A program made the translations under genes and the position numbers. This document shows, piece after piece, positions 59,816-64,000 of a stretch of 64,000 bases of DNA. Below the pieces are notes generated by a model. It had not been told where the DNA came from, did no database searches, and saw only the letters and a program-made list of their open reading frames with translations. Every line of letters begins with the position of its first letter. The stretch's first letter is position 1. The stretch is from Kalaharituber pfeilii (lineage: Eukaryota; Ascomycota; Pezizomycetes; Pezizales; Pezizaceae), in the NCBI GenBank assembly GCA_015179045.1, contig WHUZ01000010.1, positions 744,001-808,000 of the forward strand. Reading direction: 5' to 3'.

Positions 59816-60429
59816 TCATTTACCAATTACCACTTGATAGCCAGGACGCGTGGTCTTTCAACAAAGCCAGCTGCCACTACCTCCGAAGTTGACCATACAT
59901 CCATTAGGTCTACCAGTAATACAGACCATTTATTATGTACTTGTGTTGTTGCTGCGTCCTAAATGGCCGAATAATAAAAAAAAGCTGTTACCGCAATTTT
60001 GTAAATACTTGGCTGAAGAGCTTTAATAGTATATAAGGTTCTTGAAAACTGTTCTAGCATATATTTTCTACTTATTCAATAGCTTACCATGCCCACTCTC
60101 ACTCAGCATTACCTAACATTTAACATTACCTATCATCTCGGTCTTGTTCTGCTTAGCAATACCTATCCCCTATGCATATCCTTTTATACCTAAATAGGCA
60201 ATATGGGTGATAGATATGATATTTCTGTACTTCATTGAAGTACTCCAATTACTAAAGAGCAGAATACTTTTAATGATGTATTATATTATTTTTTCAAGAC
60301 TATGCATTAGTTACTAGATTTATAGTTGTAGTTTATAAATATCAACGATTCCTCTTTAGCTTCTCTATCTATGCTGGCAAATTAAAGGCCTAACAGCACC
60401 CATAAAATAGACAATGACCGAAAGAGAAG
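59816..60429. other. AT-rich spacer
   Basis: No gene. TA-rich sequence between the long-TIR element and the LINE fragment. Confidence 0.4.
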
Positions 60430-60930
60430 TACCTGCAGATCTACCTATTACAATACCTCAATAGCGGCCACAAGACTAATATACTCCCCGACACACCCAT
60501 CCAACCCCGGTACCACCACTCCCAAAGAAGGCATCGTAGGACATGGGATAGCCCTGAGGAAGGACCTCGGGATTGTCCGGAGATGGATGGAAGCAGACAA
60601 TAAAGACATAGGAAAGATTACGGGGATCAGATGGCTGAGGAACAAGACGATACTGAGGGAGGAAGGGAAAAAGACAAGTTCGGTAGTTGTATACCTGGAG
60701 GACACAACGGAAGTAGGAAGATTGTTGAGAGCCTGCCGGTACGAGTCAGACAGAGGACGGAAATAGGCAAAGGACGTCCCCCTGCATCGGCTTGGATCAT
60801 CCACCCAGAATACCAGTGAGAGTCGTGGGTTTCATGTAGCTACATTTTATTTTTCCTTTACTTTAATAAAGACCCTCGCCATAGCCCATAGGGCGGCACG
60901 CGAGTATTGATTAAAAAAAAAAAAAAAAAA
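60430..60930 (+). mobile_element. LINE fragment: gag-like ORF piece joined to poly(A) 3' end
   Basis: An open frame to the TAG at 60764 reads SIAATRLIYSP, TPKEGIVGHGIALRKDLGIV, ITGIRWLRNKT and GKKTSSVVVYLED. This resembles the gag-like ORF1 of fungal Tad-type LINEs. Some 100 bp later comes the 3' end CCTCGCCATAGCCCATAGGG, GGCACGCGAG and 18 A. No reverse transcriptase is present, so this is an internally deleted copy. Confidence 0.6.
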
Positions 60931-61010
60931 GACCAATATACTAATCAAGGCTGACATCTCCTTCTACGATCATTATATGACCAAGAACAGTTATATGGCA
61001 CCCTTACTGG

Positions 61011-61072
61011 TGAGAAGGCATCGCCATAGCCCCATGGGCAGCAAGCGATCAATAATATGAAAAAAAAAAAAA
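61011..61072 (+). mobile_element. LINE-like 3' end with poly(A), diverged copy
   Basis: GGCATCGCCATAGCCCCATGGGCAGCAAGCGATCAATAATATG then 13 A. Same word order as 60871-60930, with several changes. Confidence 0.55.
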
Positions 61073-61470
61073 TGGTGAGCAGGCAAAGATTTTTGCATGT
61101 TTGGAGCATACTCATACCAGCCACATGCAACGAATGTTTACTAGCACACCTGCTAGTCATGGTACTCAGCCAATTATCCAGCAATTTGTACAACTAGCTT
61201 TGAATTAATTTCGTCAGAAAAAGACCAAGGGAAAAGCTAAAGCGCATGCTATGACTTCTGAGTTGGCTGAATGAACAGCTGCTGCAAGAAATACTAGAAA
61301 GTGCCATATGGAAGGCTCCTTAGGTGTAGTTGAGCTTGAGGATACGCAAGCTACGCAGGATGTTATTCTTGTTGCATCAAGGTCCCATGTATCTTCCACT
61401 GCACCTATTTAGTTGTTCAGGTATTGTACTCGAGTACATAATATCTTAGCCTAGGTACCTCTGAATCGTA
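61073..61470. other. possible transposase-tail remnant
   Basis: The plus-strand frame ends in MQRMFTSTPASHGTQPIIQQ, a stop, then KKTKGKAKAHAMTSELAE. These read like degraded pogo-type transposase linker and tail, but no catalytic motif is visible. Confidence 0.25.
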
Positions 61471-61474
61471 ATCC

Positions 61475-61560
61475 TTGAAAACCCTACATATTAGCGCACG
61501 CCACTGGCGATCCGCTTACCGTACAAGGAACTACCTGTCCGGAGTCATCCCGCCGCAATC
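61475..61560 (+). repeat. inverted partner of the 57.8-kb coding fragment
   Basis: About 85 nt nearly identical to the inverse complement of 57785-57875, including CGCACGCCACTGGCGATCCG and CTTACCGTACAAGGAACTACC. Confidence 0.8.
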
Positions 61561-64000
61561 CGGTTGTGTAAGTAGCAATAGGATGGGAGAGGCGTATTGT
61601 TGGTGGCCTGTCTGGATGAACTTCCCTCGTAGAGCGTAGAATTGATTTGAACATGAGACAGGTGCAGGATGAGTAGAAAAGCGGGACACAAGCGAGGGAC
61701 ACGAGAAGCGGAAAACGTGCGTGCGTCACGCATGGCCGTGGCTGGAGGCCAACGCAGAAGCGAGTTCAGCAGCAGCGCAAGCCCCAAAGTGGCTGAAAGG
61801 TTTTGGCAAGAGACCTGTGGCAGACGGTAACATCGACCGCATCGAGAAAGAGCAAGCAGGAGATGAGTCTCTGGCCATCTACGTAACCCAGGATCGGGAC
61901 TTGATGCCCCGCCCTCGTACTAGTATCTTGATCTCTGCTCATCGCTTTATGATCTCGAAGAACTCCTCTTACAGGCCGTCACATCACTGCCTGCCTTCAA
62001 AAAATCCTAACTTGCCGCCCGGCTTTTAGTGGCCCGGCTGTTCGAATTGCTCTTCAGAGCATTCGATCTTCTCTGCATGAATATTCCTACTATGATGGGG
62101 ACAGGATGATTTCCGCTCGCAGTCACAACTTGCTGTCTGCAGTGACGATCTTTGTCGTACATCCGTACTTGCATGTCTATTTCTATTCTGTTCTAGAGCT
62201 GACCTAGTTACCGATCATCTCCGTCACGGAACCAGACTATCTCAGGGGCCAATAGCAAAATGGGTAGATCGAAGCTAACAGGGAACATGACCACGCTGTA
62301 TCCCAATAGTTTGGGTAGGTATAGGTTTAACCGAACGGAGTGTTCTCCGTTTTTTGTTTATGGCCTACTTAATCTCAGTTGCCGAAGTTGCAATGGTTTT
62401 TTTTTTTTTTTTTTTTTTTAATCACATAACCCCGCTTGTAGCACTTGGCCATGGCAGGGTGAAGTTGCAATGGTCCAGATGACCAATATAAAGGAAATGG
62501 TGCAGACAGATACCTTCCTCTACAGGGCTTCTACTTTTGAAAACTAGGTCAAACAGCATAGTTCACCTCAGAGGGGACGAACTGCAACTTTTATCACCAA
62601 GCAGATTTCATGAGTGAAGTATTGGCATGTTATCTATTCGAAGAAGTGGAAAAGAAAAGAGAAAGAAAAAGAAAAAACAGAAAAAAACCTGTGCTCACTT
62701 AGAGGGCGGGAGCAGGCTGATCAATATTCTCATGAGAGGCCATGGCAGTCTGGTGAATCTGCGTTACAGAGACGTGGTCACACACGACACCTTCTTTTTA
62801 TCAAAATAATATCAGCCATAGTGAGGGCCACAAACAACGCTAATGCTGTCCTACTTACCGGTACAGAATAGCCTCTCATAATGGACATCGTCGGGAGGTG
62901 GAGGCTTGATCTAGTAAGTATTTATTTACTCAAGAGGTTCTACGTACATGAGATTCTAATACAGAATGGAGGGAACAGGAATCATGGTCGGTCTAGGGTG
63001 AGCGAGTGAAGTGGTTGGTAATGGTAGCGTATCTGACACGGCGAGATGGGTTGATGGAGCTGTCTCTCGATCATGTGCAGTAGTGCGGTAAGTGTTTCGA
63101 TGACATTCTCAGCAGCTGGAGTTGATGTTGTACTCACTCTGTGCAAACAGTTGTCAGAACTCTCTTATCGACTGCCTAACTGATCCGAGCTTTTGTAGCC
63201 AGTACCGAACTAACCTTTTGCATCCTTAGTGCTACTCCAGATCCAGTACCAGAGGTTGAATTACAGTATGTGAACACTAGTTAATTGGGACTCTCGCACC
63301 GTGGATTCATGTGATCTTTCTAATATCCAAAATCAGCCATAGTCCCAAATTCGGGGCGGTCCAGTATAAGAGGTTATCCGGATCCAGTATGGGTGTACTA
63401 GCAATTGCCATCTGGAACCAAGAGCTTTTCATAATTCACTAATCACTAGTAGACCTTCTACCAGCGCTCTTCCTATTATCACATTTACGTACAGAATGTT
63501 GGTCAAGCTTATTCTGTGGAGCATTTTGACCCATTTGGATACATACGCATAACCAAATACCCAACAATTAGCGACTGGGGGATATCTGTGCCAAGGCGGG
63601 CGATTGGGTGTTGGATGTGTTGGCCACGCCAGGGGTTTGGCTGTGAGTACTGAATCCTTGGTTTTTACAGGGAGCTGATTTGTACCTGCATATGTAACGT
63701 TGCTGTTAGGTCATGCGCTGGCAGATTGGGAATTTTGAAAGCTTCGGTGTTTGTGAAAGACTACAGACCTACTGTCTGAAGCCATGATACGGTATTGTGT
63801 TCCCCCGGCAATCATGAAATGTTTCCCTTTAGCGATTGCGTATTGAAATTTGCAGCGCGGGTGATTTTTGCGCCTTTTTCAGACCGAAGCGAGCCGCAGG
63901 CATTGAAGCAAAATAGGTCTTGCGCCAACGTGTGAGCCTGCTTCCGCGCAGTTGCCCACCTATGATTCGCTAAACTTGCTTGCCCGCCAATGAGCAAGCG
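61561..64000. other. right end of window, no gene supported
   Basis: It contains a T23 run at 62397..62419, minus-strand A tail of a possible retroposon end (GCCATGGCCAAGTGC..GGGGTT). A/G-rich sequence at 62635-62690. The remaining frames are short and motif-free. Confidence 0.4.

Noticed and set aside
1..64000. CRISPR arrays, bacterial operons or riboswitches
   Set aside because: Spliceosomal introns and gene families show a eukaryotic genome, and no regularly spaced identical repeats occur.

Overview
The window reads as chromosomal DNA of a filamentous ascomycete (Pezizomycotina). Genes are widely spaced and broken by short GT..AG introns (mostly 55-150 nt) with CTAAC/CTGAC-like branch sites. 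The protein families are typical of such fungi: a HeLo/NB-ARC NLR, a fucose-lectin-like protein, a FAS1 protein, a membrane sulfatase-like protein and a Zn2Cys6 regulator. Much of the rest is TA-flanked DNA transposons, MITEs and LINE debris. I cannot assign genus or species. All exon models were spliced by eye from reading frame, splice sites and family motifs.

Layout: 1-3400 holds two minus-strand genes, a HeLo-NB-ARC NLR cut by the left edge and an intron-containing gene with a retropepsin-like aspartic protease domain. 6.2-7.7 kb is a lectin-like gene. 8.9-15.6 kb has a secreted FAS1 protein and a multi-pass sulfatase-fold protein, both minus. 20.0-23.7 kb is an RBM5/RBM10-like splicing factor. 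26.7-27.6 kb is methylthioribulose-1-phosphate dehydratase of methionine salvage. 39.2-43.1 kb is a large Zn2Cys6 regulator in a GC-rich island. 53.2-54.4 kb is an unrecognised single-exon gene.

Repeats: 24.0-24.9 kb is a deleted Tc1/mariner copy. 30.7-38.3 kb is repeat-dense: a four-layer nested transposon stack (31.3-34.5 kb), a MITE family, a hairpin-bearing dispersed repeat and two tandem duplications. 56.6-61.6 kb has a 1.83 kb element with ~430 bp inverted termini, a LINE gag fragment fused to a poly(A) 3' end, and an inverted copy of a coding fragment. 43.2-53.2 kb and 61.6-64 kb hold no gene I can support.

The genes do not form an obvious pathway cluster. The most noteworthy points are the NLR/retropepsin neighbours, two micro-exons (6 and 14 nt) that restore conserved motifs, the nested transposons, and three one-base deficits at homopolymers in otherwise intact genes, which suggest assembly error or recent decay.
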